This document shows positions 1 through 11,636 of a stretch of 64,000 nucleotides of DNA, in pieces. The number at the start of each line of letters is the position of its first letter. Within the stretch, counting starts at the first letter, position 1. A program made the position numbers and the translations under genes. Where the stretch lies: positions 248,001 through 312,000 of the forward strand of contig QNQO01000528.1 in NCBI GenBank assembly GCA_003290165.1. Reading direction: 5' to 3'. This DNA is from Berberis thunbergii (lineage: Eukaryota > Streptophyta > Magnoliopsida > Ranunculales > Berberidaceae). The notes below the pieces were generated by a model. That model had not been told where the DNA came from and did not search any database. It worked only from the letters and a program-made list of their open reading frames with translations.

Positions 1-42
1 GTGCAACCAAACCAAATAGTCGAGTACATGTAGCGCCTCGCT
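1..42. repeat. Terminal fragment of a TIR MITE cut by the window edge
   Basis: The first ~42 bases match, with a few changes, the terminal inverted repeat of the element at 9910-10540 (shared core 'caaatagtcg' followed by 'gtaca.gtagc'). The rest of the copy would lie upstream of the window. Confidence 0.6.
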
Positions 43-335
43 TAATGAATTATATTTAATTTAGTTTTTTTTTCTTTTTTACAGTTACTTTTTCAATTTC
101 GACGGAAAATTGGTCTTGGCAAAACATTTTGTCGAGTATGTGAAAAGTGATTTTGCCTTTCACGTAAAACATTATCAATGTGAACACAATTTCGAATATC
201 AACCTATTCACAATATTTTTATATTTCATGAATTTTCCTAATATATGCACACGTAAAGCGCATCGACACATTTGTAACTTTAAAAGAGAATATGACGCCG
301 GACATAATAGCGATTATTCTGCAGGCTAATAGCAA
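43..335. other. AT-rich intergenic DNA, no gene seen
   Basis: No coding signature. The last eight bases (aatagcaa, 328-335) are the left target-site duplication of the neighbouring hAT-type element. Confidence 0.5.
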
Positions 336-1428
336 TATGGATGGCAGTGGGGCGGATTTTCATGGATATTCGCCCCACCCAATCCATTTGGGGCGGTTTT
401 GGATATGGCTGAATGGGTTTTCGGGTATCCAAAAAATATTCGTTCACTATTCGGGGCGGATACGGATTTGGCCATATTCGCCCCGCAGATATCCGTTTAT
501 CTGTTTAGTAGGTAACATTACAACAATACCCTTCCCTTATATAAAGGGATTAAACCCTTGATCCCTCCCTCTCCCTCATTCCCTCCCTCACACGCCCGCC
601 TCTCTTTCTACCTCTCACACTCACACACAAGGATTCGAGAGCGAAGCGCCGAAGGCCTCTCCCTCTCTGCCTCTCACACACACACACAGAGCACAGGCGG
701 AGGACCACAGCGAAGGTGGAGCCGTCCACCTCTTCTTCTCTCTCACAGCGAAGGTGGAGCCGTCCGCCTCTTCTTCTCTCTCACAGCGAAGGTGGAGCCG
801 TCCGCCTCTTCTTCTCTCTCACAACGAAGGCTCAAGGCGAAGCTCGTCCACCTCTTCTTCTCTGATCTCTCTCACAGGCTCACAGCGAAGGCGAAGCTCA
901 AGCTCGACCTGTCGGCCGCCTCTTCTCTCTCACAGCGAAGGCGTCGTCCCCTTCTCCTTCTCTGATCTTAGATCTAGATCTACGATCTGATCTTTGATCT
1001 TAGATCTTATCAAATTTGATCAAACAGATCTCAGATCTCATCAGATCTGATCTCACTGATCATTAGATCTGATCTGATCTCAGATCTCAACAGATTAGAT
1101 CTCAGATATCTCAACAGATCAGATCTCAAACCAGATCAGATCCAGAGATTTTTTGTAATTTTTAAAAAAATTTGTAAGAATTCTTTGTAAATTGTAATTC
1201 AGAATTTTTTGTAATTCAGAATTTTTTGTATTTTTTTTTTTACGAATTCAGAGATTAATTTTTTAATTTTTTGTTATAATTTTGTGCGGATTGGCAGGGC
1301 GGGGCGGATATCCGCCCATCCGCACGGGGCGGTTATGGATTTAGGATTAAAATTGTAAACGGATTGGCGGGGCGGATCGAGGATGGATTTGCTCAAATCC
1401 GCCCCAATCCGCCTCGTTGCCATCCCTA
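336..1428. mobile_element. Non-autonomous hAT-type element, 1.09 kb
   Basis: The ends are imperfect terminal inverted repeats: the left begins tatggatggcagtggggcgg and the right end reads, on the other strand, tagggatggcaacgaggcgg. An exact 8-bp duplication (aatagcaa) lies at 328-335 and 1429-1436; 8-bp duplications are the hAT hallmark. Both ends carry many subterminal GGGGCGG / CCGCCCC motifs that could bind transposase. The interior holds a 38-bp tandem repeat, a GATCT-rich stretch (about 965-1145) and AT-rich DNA. There is no transposase. Open frames inside come from the tandem repeat and look non-coding. Confidence 0.85.
708..960. repeat. 38-bp GC-rich tandem repeat inside the hAT-type element
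   Basis: Near-identical units begin with 'cagcgaaggtggagccgtcc' at 708, 746 and 784, with a diverged unit at 822 and decayed remnants to ~960. The unit is serine/arginine-like when translated in several frames, which explains spurious open frames here. Confidence 0.85.
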
Positions 1429-1436
1429 AATAGCAA

Positions 1437-2327
1437 CAGATAATTGACAGGGAAGAACACAAGAATATTACTCAAAAAACATAGAGAAAATAACTCTAAT
1501 GTTTAATCAAATTACTCAAATCAAATGTATCTCTAAAATCAGCCCACAAGCCGGGCTTTATAGCTAAAACTCATCAATATTGAAATTTTACCAAAATGGC
1601 AACACCCCAATAATCATGCTAAAACAAAATACGTAATAAAAGAAATATACTGCCAGAAATCTGGCCCAAATTGAGTTCAGAATAACTTTCTAAACAATAA
1701 TTGAAATATTACTATAAAGGGAAATAAATTATTAAATTTGGGAATTCGAAAGGAGAAACGGTGGATTTTGGCCTCGAAAAGATGTGCAACCAGCGTAGCT
1801 CGTTGACCACGACGTGCACGTTGAAAAGAGCTTTCCGAATTGGGGTGTTTGCGCGATTCTAATACTCGTAGCCAAAGTTATGGCCAAAATACTAAAACGC
1901 ACCCTAAATTGCCAATTTTGAAATGAAATTATGATTTCCTGCCATTCTTGCGCTGATTTGCTAATTCGAGATATTTTAGTGCTAATAACGTGCTATCTGA
2001 CAGCTCATCATTATCTGACTCAGATCCTCGTGCATCAGAATAGAAGAGTTGATTAGTCTCATTATCGTGAATTTTCATTGTTGGGACATGAGCATGAGCC
2101 ATGTTCATTAGGTGGGCTTCAGATAAATTGTGGGCTTGACCAAGAACTATTGATTGAGAATGAATATGACATATCATTTTATTTAAAGTCTTCATTAACA
2201 AATCTAATTTTTTTCAAAATCGAAAAATACTCTTCATTATCGTTGTTTGTTAACGGAACTTGAAGAGTTGTAAGTTATAGCCTTATAGGTATGATAGTTT
2301 GGGTGGATGAATGAAAATGAATTGTAG
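1437..2327. other. Intergenic DNA with LTR-like sequence and one unrecognised minus-strand ORF
   Basis: The minus strand at about 1440-1560 has a TATA-like 'gctataaagccc' and T-rich stretches reminiscent of an LTR U3/R/U5, but no matching LTR, primer site or polypurine tract was found. A 90-residue minus-strand open frame at 1929-2201 (acidic centre DARGSESDNDELSDS, basic end) matches no family I recognise. It could be a decayed retroelement protein or chance. Confidence 0.3.
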
Positions 2328-2335
2328 TTATTTAT

Positions 2336-3310
2336 CAATGTTCTAAAGATCGGCCTAAGCACTAGTCGGCTAGGAAATGCCCAGACTAATGGATAGTCAG
2401 AGAAAATAATCGGCTAGGAACCCAGGCGGCGATTGGGCAGGTTCGAACGAGTAGTCAACGGGCTGGGCGACTACGCTAGGCGGGTTTTAAAAAACTTTTT
2501 TATTTCCAAATCTTCAGGGTGTGAGAGAAATTAAAGAACTTTTGAGGCAGTGCATACAATGAAAATGAATAAATTAGATGCAACAAGGTTGAATAATTTA
2601 GTCTATATCCAATTCAATGCCAATATTATCAACAAGAAAAAAAGGGAGAGGGAAAAGGGAGTAGATGTACTATTTGCTAGTGAAGCTAGTAAGGCGCAAT
2701 GATGGATTGTTGATGGTGGTGATGAAGAAGTTGACCCTTTGAAAATGGTTGGAGAGATATCGAAGGTGGATGGTGTTCTAGAGCCTAGGAAAAGTTCTAG
2801 AAATGTTGAATTAAGATAATTTCGTGAAGAAGATTTTGTATCGGATGAGGACACCGAAGGGGGCAGAATGTTGAGTTTAAGTCTGATACAAAGAGAGTAC
2901 TGGAAGTGGAAGGATATGAAGAAGAGTTATAGGCTTAGTCTTTCAAGTATTTTTTTTCTCCATGGAACTCTATGTTATGCTATTATGAGTTTATGCTTAA
3001 TTTTTTTTTCAAGTATTTTTTCAATTAACTCTATGCTATTACGTCTATTCTGCTTGGAGAAGAATAGAAGAGTAGTAAGAAGATGTTGAGTTTGTGTTAC
3101 TCACTAATTTATATGATATTATGCTTGATTTTTCATGTTTATACATCTCGCATATTTATATTGGCATTGAATTGGAAGTAATTTATATGTTATTATACTT
3201 AACTTTTATAATTTATAAATTATAATACAAAAAAAATCATATAGGCCCTGACTAGGCCTCTGGGCGTTAGTCCCTTGCTTACTGCTCGCTTAGCGATTTT
3301 TAGAACCTAG
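2336..3310. mobile_element. Non-autonomous hAT-type MITE, copy A (975 bp)
   Basis: The left end caatgttctaaagatcggcc and the right end (on the other strand ctaggttctaaaaatcgc) form imperfect inverted repeats. A 7/8 matching duplication flanks it (ttatttat 2328-2335, ctatttat 3311-3318). Subterminal repeats of the CTAGGC/GGCGG type are present at both ends. The last ~150 bp closely match the equivalent part of copy B at 36646-37255, so the two are one family. There is no transposase. Confidence 0.75.
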
Positions 3311-3476
3311 CTATTTATAGGTTTTGAGATGAAAATAACTACAATAATACAGGTAAATGTGGAGGGAAGCATGCGTGGAATTGATCAACAATGTGAGAGA
3401 GTGTATGAGCTTGTGGGCATTTTTTTTAAAAATAAAAAATTGGTCATTGACCCGTTTATTTATTTATTTATTAATT

Positions 3477-3595
3477 CATGCCTGATTGCTACATTAATGA
3501 TCCCATAGGGTTAACCAAACCATGCCCTAAAGCTACATTATTAACCCCATATAGTTAACCAAACCATGCCCGAATGCTACATCATTGTTGCCACT
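3477..3595. repeat. 44-bp tandem repeat, about 2.5 units
   Basis: Units start at 'catgcc' and contain 'gctacat' and 'gttaaccaaac'. They are diverged but clearly in register. Confidence 0.7.
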
Positions 3596-3612
3596 TAGCA
3601 TCCTCGTCACCT

Positions 3613-3803
3613 TTATCTCGTATAAATACTTGTTTTCACTTCACTCCACTCCGATCCATCTAAGCAGTTATAATCAATACTCGAAGGCTTTTCAAACGAC
3701 GGAGCTCGATCTCGTATAAAAACTTGCTTTCGTTGAGCTTCAGTTTGATTTGATCCATTTAAGCAACTACATTCAATATCCGAAAGGATAATCAAACGAT
3801 AGA
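3613..3803. repeat. Diverged ~94-bp tandem duplication
   Basis: Two units each begin 'tctcgtataaa' and share 'gatccat.taagca', 'caatactcgaagg / caatatccgaaagg' and 'atcaaacgat'-type endings. Confidence 0.6.
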
Positions 3804-3914
3804 GGATATATATGCTTCACGTGTTTATGTAATCGTGAAAAATTGAAAATTGGCCAAATCAGAGTCGGCGTTTTTTCTTCAAAAAGTTAATTTGCAATTA
3901 AACTCATAAAAGAA

Positions 3915-3973
3915 AACGATATAAAGAAAATTAAAATCTAAGTGGAAGATGATACGATCGACAGATGGAAAAA

Positions 3974-4026
<53 letters not shown>

Positions 4027-4850
4027 ATTTTCAAACTTAAAATTACCATAACCTTTATTTAATTGTCCGATTTCAATAAACTTGCTATTGTCGAAATGCA
4101 TCTTTAAATATTTTTCAAATAAAACTATTGATCAATACAAGAGGTTTAAATTTTAAAATCATTTTTCTTTCCAATCGATTAAATTTAATCTAGTATGATT
4201 GAAATGTTTATAAAGTTTGACCGAGTTTAGATGCCCTTAAACCTTTTAGTTTACGTGCTAAAATATGATTTGATTGAAGATGTACTTGGAATTTAATGGG
4301 TTTAAATAAAATCAATAGATAAATTTGGAGACATAAATAAATATAAGAAAAATATAATATGGAGTATTATAGTTGTTAAGGGTCAACATTTGTTCTCACA
4401 TGATGACACTGTTTGTAAATAAGTTATAACTAAGAGGGTAAAAATGTACAAAGAAAATTAAATTAAATCTATGTGGAATAAAATATTAAGATGTCATCAC
4501 ATGTGGTGGAGAGAGAAAATATGTTTATTTATATTCTCAAAATTACCATAACTTTTTATTTAATTGTTTGATTTTGATACTTGATATTGTTGAAATGCAA
4601 TGTTTAAGATCTTTCAAATAAAACCAATGATCAATACAAAATATTGAAAATTTACAATAATGTTTCTTTCCAAGAGATTAAATTTGACTATATATGTTTA
4701 TAAAATTGACTGGGTTTAGCATGCACTGAAAACTTTTAGCTTACATGCGAAAATATGACTTTCATTGAAGATCTATTTTAATTTATTTAGATAAAATAGA
4801 GAGAGTAATTTGGATAAATAAATAATCACATGATAAAAAACAATATGGGG
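3915..4850. repeat. Pair of ~420-bp direct repeats about 510 bp apart
   Basis: The copies at about 3915-4345 and 4435-4850 share ordered blocks such as 'aaattaccataac.tttatttaattg', 'gaaatgca' and 'ttgattgaagat / tcattgaagat'. Divergence is high, so this is an old duplication or two members of an AT-rich repeat family. No coding content was seen. Confidence 0.6.
3976..4025. repeat. (TA)n microsatellite, about 50 bp
   Basis: Uninterrupted alternating TA. A shorter TA run lies at about 4870-4889. Confidence 0.95.
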
Positions 4851-5887
4851 TGTCGCAGGCATGAGTAATATATATATATATATATATATGATACATCAAA
4901 TAAGACTTTCATCACGACCGTACACATGACAAATATCGTCCATCACTAGGATCTAGTATTTCAGTTAAAATCTGTTTCGTACAGCCTAAAGTTGTAGATA
5001 CAACAATTAAAACCCAAAAAGACCCTTCAAAACAGATCATAATCAAATGTCCGAATGCAAGCCCAACGAGTTTCTCCCTTAAAGAGGAGAGACGAGTCAT
5101 GGCGGAAATCATTTTTCCAAGGATGTATCTCAATGAATGAGGAGACTGTTACAAAGAATGTCCCCCTTTATCACAACCACATGCTTAAGTCACGCAGAGA
5201 ATTAATAACAAACATTATATAAAGTAAATAGAATATTTGACAAAGGTGTGCAATTTTAAATGAACTATGTCCAGATTAAACTTTATCTTACAAATTTAAC
5301 TTTTGTTTTGCAAGACAGATCTCTAGGATAAAAGATTTGAACATATATATATAATTAATTAATTAATTTTGATTCCATTGGAAATGCTATGAGTAAGGTA
5401 CCCGAATTGTATGTACCTCATTTCAATGGTTCAATCTTTACTCCATGAGAGACTTATCATGTGTAGGATATATGAGTTACATGATTAATAATAAATTGAT
5501 ATAAATTTCTCGCTATTCACTTGGAATCTCCTTGTATCGCGCATGCTAATAAACCATATTACTAGGATAATACTAGTTTTTTTTGGGTTAATTTGCATTT
5601 GGGTCCTATTGTTACTTAAAACTAATTTTGAGTTTGGGTTTTAAGTTTGTCCAACTTTGAGTCTGGATCCCAAGACCACGTTGCCGTTAACTTTCCATCC
5701 ATTATCATTAGACATTTTTTGAAAACCATTCATTAATAGTAACTAAAATCTCTACAATACGGAGCATATATTATCAACAACCTTTTATAAATATAGCTAT
5801 TTTGAAAACCACACACACACACACACACACAAGTTTAAGTCCTATGTTTGTCCAACTTAGAGTGCAGGTCTCAATATCACATCTATT
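4851..5887. other. Intergenic DNA, no recognisable gene
   Basis: A 73-residue minus-strand frame at 4912-5133 has no recognised domain. An (AC)n run lies at about 5809-5832. From about 5583 the sequence 'gggttaatttgcatttgg' resembles the inverted end near 10630 and could be the outer edge of an old element that later received all insertions between 5.6 and 10.65 kb. Confidence 0.3.
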
Positions 5888-7225
5888 GTCGTTGATAGAG
5901 GCGGAGCTACTAAGGGGTGAGGGGGCATTTGTCCCCCAACTTTTCAAAATATTTTTAATAAATATTTAACCTTACAAAAAAATCAATTATATAATCTATA
6001 ATACAATATATTAATTGGTCATTCAACTATTTCTATATGTCTCTATTGGTGTAGTGATTGTAAGTTTAACATTTTTAATAAACGATTTGAGTTCGATACT
6101 CTTGGAGTGCAACTATTCATAATTACTATTCTCCATAATTGTTACTCCCCTAATTTTTATTTTTAATTTTTAATGCAAATTTATTAGTAATTGAAAATAT
6201 AAAAACTTATTTTCGGTCCTCTTGGAGCATATGATTTTTTATGGCCATTGAGAATTACTAATTCTGTCATTGTGACTTGTCCCTACTTTTCTTGTTTTGA
6301 ATGCAATTTCAAACATAAAAAAATGAATTGTTTTGTTCACAAGTGGTATAAAACCTTTGAAATTAATATCTAAAATAATAATTATATAATTCAATGAAAA
6401 TATATACCATTAGCCAACTCATACAAAATTTGAGGCTCGCATAAACCATTTTTTCTATGAAATTGTATTAGGATCTTATTATGTTAGCAAATTTCAGATT
6501 TTTTAAGCTTCAACTAGATACTTATCCTAATTATTTTGTAATTTTAGTTATATACGTTCATTGCCATTGCTAAGGTTATCGATATTGGAACTTCCAATTC
6601 ATCATTTGGTAAACGATCGGTTTAGTGGGGGAGATTTTGTTTAGAATGCTCTAATCAGTGCCAAACTGATTTAACTTTATTATGGGGAAGGGTTAATATG
6701 CTTTTATCGTACAGGCAAGATGCATACTATTTGCAACATTCTCCCATTTTCTTGCCTTTGGATCGTTGTCAATTAACATATTATTTAGACGACAGAGAGA
6801 GCGATCTCCAATAGGGGAAGACGACAGAGAGAGCGATCTCCAAATCGAAGGATTGGAACAGCCGCCGCCATCAAGCTCTGTTCGCTTCTGATACTAGAAG
6901 AAGAACCAACAGCCGCCACCATCCAGGCCGCTAGGACCGACAGCGCTTCGCGAGATAGACCGGCCTGAGCGAAGGTGAAAGCGATTTGCGTCTCTGCGGA
7001 CCACCATTCCAGGCCGCTAATCGACCGCCTCTTGGACGCATCAAGGCCGCGAGATCCAACTGTCCTGACTGGAGATCGACCGGCTGCAGCTTCCTCACGG
7101 CCGCGAGATCGAGCGGCCTCCAATCACCTCTCTCTCTGCCTGGTAGGCTTTGGCGCACGGGAGACAGGTTCGGGGTGAGAGCCATCTGCCGCCGCCAGCC
7201 GTTACAGACTGATTTTCTGGATGTG

Positions 7226-9294
7226 ATGGCCACGGCCCCAGCCTCCACCCCTCCCCCCATGGGACCGGGTCATGAGGATTCTAAGCCCTCTTTCGCCCAG
7301 ATTTTGGGAAAATTTTTGGTGGAAGTAGCAGCGGAGACTCCGGTCGAAGGAACTCGTTTCCGCAAAGAGGGGGCCCCAACAATCGGAATCACGGCCACGG
7401 ATGAAGTCTGTGGAGAAGCTTTCATGGAAAAACACGTGATTGTCCTAAAATTCTCCAGTTACTGACCAACTTTGGCAGATATTCGAGATTCGATTCACAG
7501 AACCTGGGGCATTTTAGGCGATTTCTCACTCGGTTTACTAAATCAACGGCACGTGTTAGTCCGCCTTCAATCTGAGGAGGAAGCAAAGAAAGTACTGTCG
7601 AGAGACTCCTTTTTGATTCGTGGAGTTCGGTTCAAAGCTTTTCGATGGCATGATGGTTTCAGTTTGAAGGAGGACCCCATCTCGGTGCTGTTATGGGTAG
7701 AGTTGCCAAATTTACCTTTACATTTATTTCATCCCCCTATTTTAAAAGCAATTGTGAATTCTTTTGGTGGTTTTTTGCGGATGGATGATCATACTCGTTG
7801 CCTGTCACACCTGGGCTTTGCCCGTGTTTGCGTGGAGATGACTTTGGCGGAGAAATTACCAACCCGAGTTTGGATTGACAGGGCCAACAATAGGGGTTTC
7901 TGGCAGACGATAGAATACCCTGGTTTCAAATACTGTGATTTTTGTTCTCTGATAGGACACCAAAAGGAGTTTTGTATGAAAAAATTGGGTCTTAAGGGCG
8001 GAGGGAAAGCCCTGGATCTTGCTATTGAGAAGCTGACCAAGCCAAAGGTTGAACCCAACACTGTCCAGCAACAATATGTCCCCGTTATCAAAAAAGCCAT
8101 GCCTCTCAATCCTGCAGCAGGTCCAAGTGGTGCAAAGAATAGTTAGGGGGAGGAGATTAATGAGGAAGTTGGGGAGAAGAGGCCAGTGGCCATGGATCCG
8201 GGTACGGTGGTGTTGTCAAACAAATTTGAGTCGCTCACTGCAAACAATGAGGCAGAGAAGAGTGAGAACATGGTTCTAGTTAGTGCTGAGCAGGTTCCAG
8301 AAACTACGGAAGAATGCCTTTTAGAGGCGGGATATACAACTTCGGAGATTGCAAATGCTATTGAAACTCAAGAACAGCCGACACAGCCAACAGATGACAT
8401 AATCTCAGGGGCCAATAGTGGCCTTTCCGACGACATGCCAAATGACGATATCCGCCCGGAACATCACATTGTGGCAAGGTCACACGAAGACACTGGGGAC
8501 GCTCACTCGGGGCATCCTGGATCAGAGACACGAGCTTCATTTGCAGGGGAATTAGGAGTGGCTTCGCCCCAGCCAGCTCACGGCCCCAAACAGAATGCTC
8601 TCACCACCAGTCCAAGCCCCGCGTCAGATCACGGTCTCGGTCAGACCACGGCTCTGGGCACTCCTCGGGTCCAGCCTGATCATGGCCCCAGCCCGTCCAT
8701 GACTCGAACAGGACAGCAGTTAGATCTCAGCCCACGTCCGAGCACGGCCTGCCCATGGCCCCCCAGGCCACGGCCAGTCCACGGCCCCAGCCTCTTCACG
8801 GTCCCAACCCAGGGGACGTGCTACATCAGGCAGCGCGTGACTTGCTCGTTGTTGGTGATTCTTTAGTGACGCAAACAAAATCGAGTGGAATGATACGGGA
8901 AGTAGAGGATGCCACGGCGCACTCGGCAGTGATGGAACGTTTGAAAGAGGTTATGGCCAAGCGCGCTCAGTCCGCGGTAACTGGTAATTCTTCAGTGCCC
9001 GCAGCAGCAAGGAACGACGAGGACGTGATGTATGAGGTCGTCATCCAGCTGTTTGAGGATAACCGTGTTTTGCGACTAAAGAAACAATCTATGACCACTA
9101 ATACACTTAATAGCGCCGCAGATGATAGTGACGAAGTTGTGTCAGAATCGGAGTTGGGGCCGAAATCACATGCTATTAATGATATAAACTTGGGGGTGCA
9201 CTCCGATAAGGATCAACAGAACAAAGTCAAATCGGCGGTCCTTCCGGGCAAGCGTCGTACGACAAAGAGGGGTAAATCTTCCTCCCGCGCTTAA
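7226..9294 (+). pseudogene. LINE ORF1, nucleic-acid-binding protein, degraded
   Basis: The start chosen is the ATG at 7226 (MATAPAS...). The first half reads as the plant LINE ORF1 / DUF4283 domain, followed by a CCHC zinc knuckle, CDFCSLIGHQKEFC, encoded at about 7940-7980, then a long proline-, serine- and acid-rich tail ending in a basic stretch (KRRTTKRGK). ORF1 proteins of this class coat LINE RNA. Damage: an in-frame TGA at 7463-7465, an in-frame TAG at 8144-8146, and a frame change between about 8755 and 8866. It ends at 9294, two bases before the ORF2 start, the usual tight ORF1/ORF2 arrangement. Confidence 0.85.
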
Positions 9295-9295
9295 G

Positions 9296-9487
9296 ATGAT
9301 GGAAAATTTTATGTTTTGGAATGCTCGTGGAGTTGGTAATAAGGCCACGGGAAGGAGGTTACAAAATATAGTTGTTAGAGTCAGAATTCTTATGATTGCG
9401 GAGCCTATGATTGATAATATGTCGGACCAGAACATGTTTTTTGGTTTTCGGCTGCGACCCAATTTGTTTTGGTTATGTCACGGGTAA
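9296..9487 (+). pseudogene. LINE ORF2, N-terminal endonuclease fragment
   Basis: The frame begins MMENFMFWNARGVGNKATGR, the typical opening of the plant LINE apurinic-like endonuclease (FWNxRG). About 60 residues are left; the frame ends at 9487 where the sequence jumps to the LINE 3' tail. The catalytic parts of the endonuclease and all of the reverse transcriptase are absent. Confidence 0.8.
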
Positions 9488-9909
9488 AGTCGTCATGTAC
9501 CCCCGTATTGATTGTAACTCTTTTTTTTTTAGAAGTAAAAAAAAAAAAAAAAAAAAAAGGTTATCGATATTGTGACCTTATTTTGGCTTTAAATTGGACT
9601 ACACTGAATTCAATTTAATATATGCAATGTACTTTTGATAGTTGTATTTTTTTATCAGTTACTAGCTTAGGTAGAATTTTTTTTTGCTCCGCCCTTAATA
9701 ACTACTATTATCAATTAATAATTATTTGTCATTTCGCCTCCCATCTTGACTAAAATCTTGGCTCCGGCGCCATTGGTCATTGAATATTACTTGACCAACT
9801 TTGGTTTGTTTTTTTTTACCATTGTTAATCACCTCTGGGGGCAAGCTAATCACTTTTGGGGGCAAGTTACCCTTTCTAGTTGATGATTTCACCATAGTCA
9901 AACAAACTA

Positions 9910-10540
9910 GGGAGTTGCTACGTGTACCCGACTATTTGATTCGGTTGCACCAATTTTTTTTTACACCAGTATTTTGGAATGTTTTGACTTTGTTGCGCCA
10001 ACCTAAAATATGTAATACTAATTTACCGTTTTTTTAATCAGTAAAAACCATTTGGTGGTTAAATTTTCTCGTTTATAAGTGTCAATTTATTATTGACAAA
10101 AGAATAAAATAAATGTATCGATAAACCTAAACTACAGTCACAAATTCTTAAATTTCAAGTTTGCATGCAAACATTAAAGATACACTAACCATCGTCACAA
10201 GTTTTATAATAAATAGTAAACAATGTGCTCATTAATACGTATTAAAAATAAATAAATATTTAAGTGAATGCAACAGTTAAAACATTATTGCAGCTATTAT
10301 TAGAAATTCGAAAAAATTGTATTTAAAACTCAAAAAAACCTACATCCATTCATTATTGGAATCCTTTCTACAAAGTCATCAAACAACAACATAAGTACTC
10401 TTCTTTTCTTGGTAATTAATTAAATTTGTTTTAGGGTTAGTAAAATGTGGTTGGGTACACCAAGTAATTTTTAAAGCTAAATCTAAAAAATGAAGTTGAG
10501 GGCATCAAGCCAAATAGTCGGGTACACGTAGCAACTCCCC
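9910..10540. mobile_element. TIR MITE, 631 bp
   Basis: The ends form inverted repeats of ~29 bp (left gggagttgctacgtgtaccc, with the reverse complement at 10513-10540). A direct duplication caaacta flanks it (9903-9909 and 10541-10547). The interior is AT-rich with no coding sequence. A second member is cut by the start of the window (1-42). The superfamily is undecided; duplication length suggests hAT or Mutator type. Confidence 0.75.
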
Positions 10541-10820
10541 CAAACTAACGCGGTCTTGAAATCTAAATATTCTAAGTTGGACAAACATGAACCCTAAATG
10601 TCATATAGGGGACAAACCAAATGACCATTTGCAAAATAACCCTATATGAGTGCTTACTTAATGACATCCCCATTAGGTATCAAAACCAGTATTGTCAGGT
10701 CCAGATAGTTCTATAAATCCTCCTAGGTAGAAGTAGCCCATTAAAATTTCATATCGTTGTTCACGATCATGCATGTGGAGCATACGTACCTAAATCCTTA
10801 TTAATTGCTTAATTAACAAG

Positions 10821-11125
10821 TACACCAAATTGACATTTTTGTAACAATCCAAAAAATAGTAACACTTTTGAGCTATAACAATCCACAAAGCAATTTTACA
10901 CATTTTCACAAACAAAATGATTTAATAATTGTATCACCAGAAATAGTATGGGCTTACAAGTGATGCTATTCATGGTGATCTAATTTATTGTATCACTTTT
11001 TTTGTGTAGCTATTTTTTCATTTTGTTGACTAAATTTAGTTTTGACTTGAAATTGTTTGGTGAATTGTAATAGCTCAAAAGTGTTACTGTTTTTTAAGTT
11101 GTTACAAATATGCCAATTTAGTGTA
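10821..11125. mobile_element. MITE with ~75-bp imperfect inverted ends
   Basis: The left end tacaccaaattgacattttt and the complementary right end near 11125 pair over most of 75 bp, including 'gtaacacttttgagctat'. A related 165-bp copy is at 51237-51401. I could not define a target-site duplication. Confidence 0.7.
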
Positions 11126-11549
11126 GTAACTTGGCACTCGACGCTTTGACTGAAACTAAAAATTCCCCAATTAAGCTATTGTGTATAACACACTTATCCG
11201 CCACGAGGCCCTCGTCCCCTTCAGCCTAAAATTTACCAAATTAGAACTACATGCAGTATTGTACAGAACGTAGAATGCAATTTCCAAATATGATTCGGAA
11301 ACTTCCAAGTATTATTAAAGAAGTCCTGCAAAATCCCAATATACTTGTCAGCTATCTTCATGGAGAATTCAAAACTAGATTAAAAAAAATGCTTAGAGGA
11401 TCAACTCTAGCTAATTGACTTAATCTCTGAACCCTGATCCCAATAACTCCATTAAATGTATGCATCAACCTCCAAGCTCAAGACCTTAGACAATTTATAA
11501 AAACCACTTCCACCAGCAAAAACAGCAGGGAATCTCGTTACAGGACCTC
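11126..11549. other. Upstream region of the Ole e 1-like gene
   Basis: AT-rich with no open frame. It presumably holds the promoter; only the TATA box is clear. Confidence 0.4.
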
Positions 11550-11556
11550 TATAAAT
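11550..11556 (+). promoter_or_regulatory. TATA box of the Ole e 1-like gene
   Basis: 'tataaat' lies 81 bp upstream of the ATG at 11637, giving a leader of about 50 bp if transcription starts ~30 bp downstream. Confidence 0.6.
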
Positions 11557-11636
11557 GACCCCATTTGCAACCCAATTAAACATCTATTACTATTTGTCTT
11601 TATTATCTTCCATACTTGCTTAGCTTGTTAGCTGAA

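Larger units (their letters stand above)
6588..9556 (+). mobile_element. L1-type LINE, internally deleted, with 16-bp target-site duplication
   Basis: An exact 16-bp duplication (aaggttatcgatattg) lies at 6572-6587 and 9557-9572, and the element ends in a poly(A) tract of ~20. The order is a GC-rich 5' region with a 32-bp tandem duplication (6788 and 6820), ORF1, the very start of ORF2, then directly a 3' tail ending in 'gattgtaactc', T-run and poly(A). Plant L1 elements are normally about 6 kb; here most of ORF2 (endonuclease remainder, reverse transcriptase) is missing. Because the duplication brackets the deleted form, that form itself was probably what inserted. Confidence 0.85.
5896..9775. 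mobile_element. hAT-type MITE, inverse orientation, split by a LINE
   Basis: The two outer pieces (5896-6587 and 9573-9775) together are the reverse complement of the intact 784-bp element at 28617-29400, with matching ends (GGCGGAGC... / ...GCTCCGGCGCC) and matching interior blocks. A 7/8 duplication flanks it (gtcgttga 5888-5895, gtcattga 9776-9783). The LINE at 6588-9556 inserted into it later. There is no transposase. Confidence 0.75.

Noticed and set aside
558..990. Two plus-strand ORFs rich in Ser, Leu and Arg
   Set aside because: They are translations of the 38-bp tandem repeat in the hAT-type element in different frames.
6785..7435. Minus-strand ORFs of 77-112 residues
   Set aside because: They lie opposite the GC-rich LINE 5' region and ORF1; no recognised domain and no independent signals.
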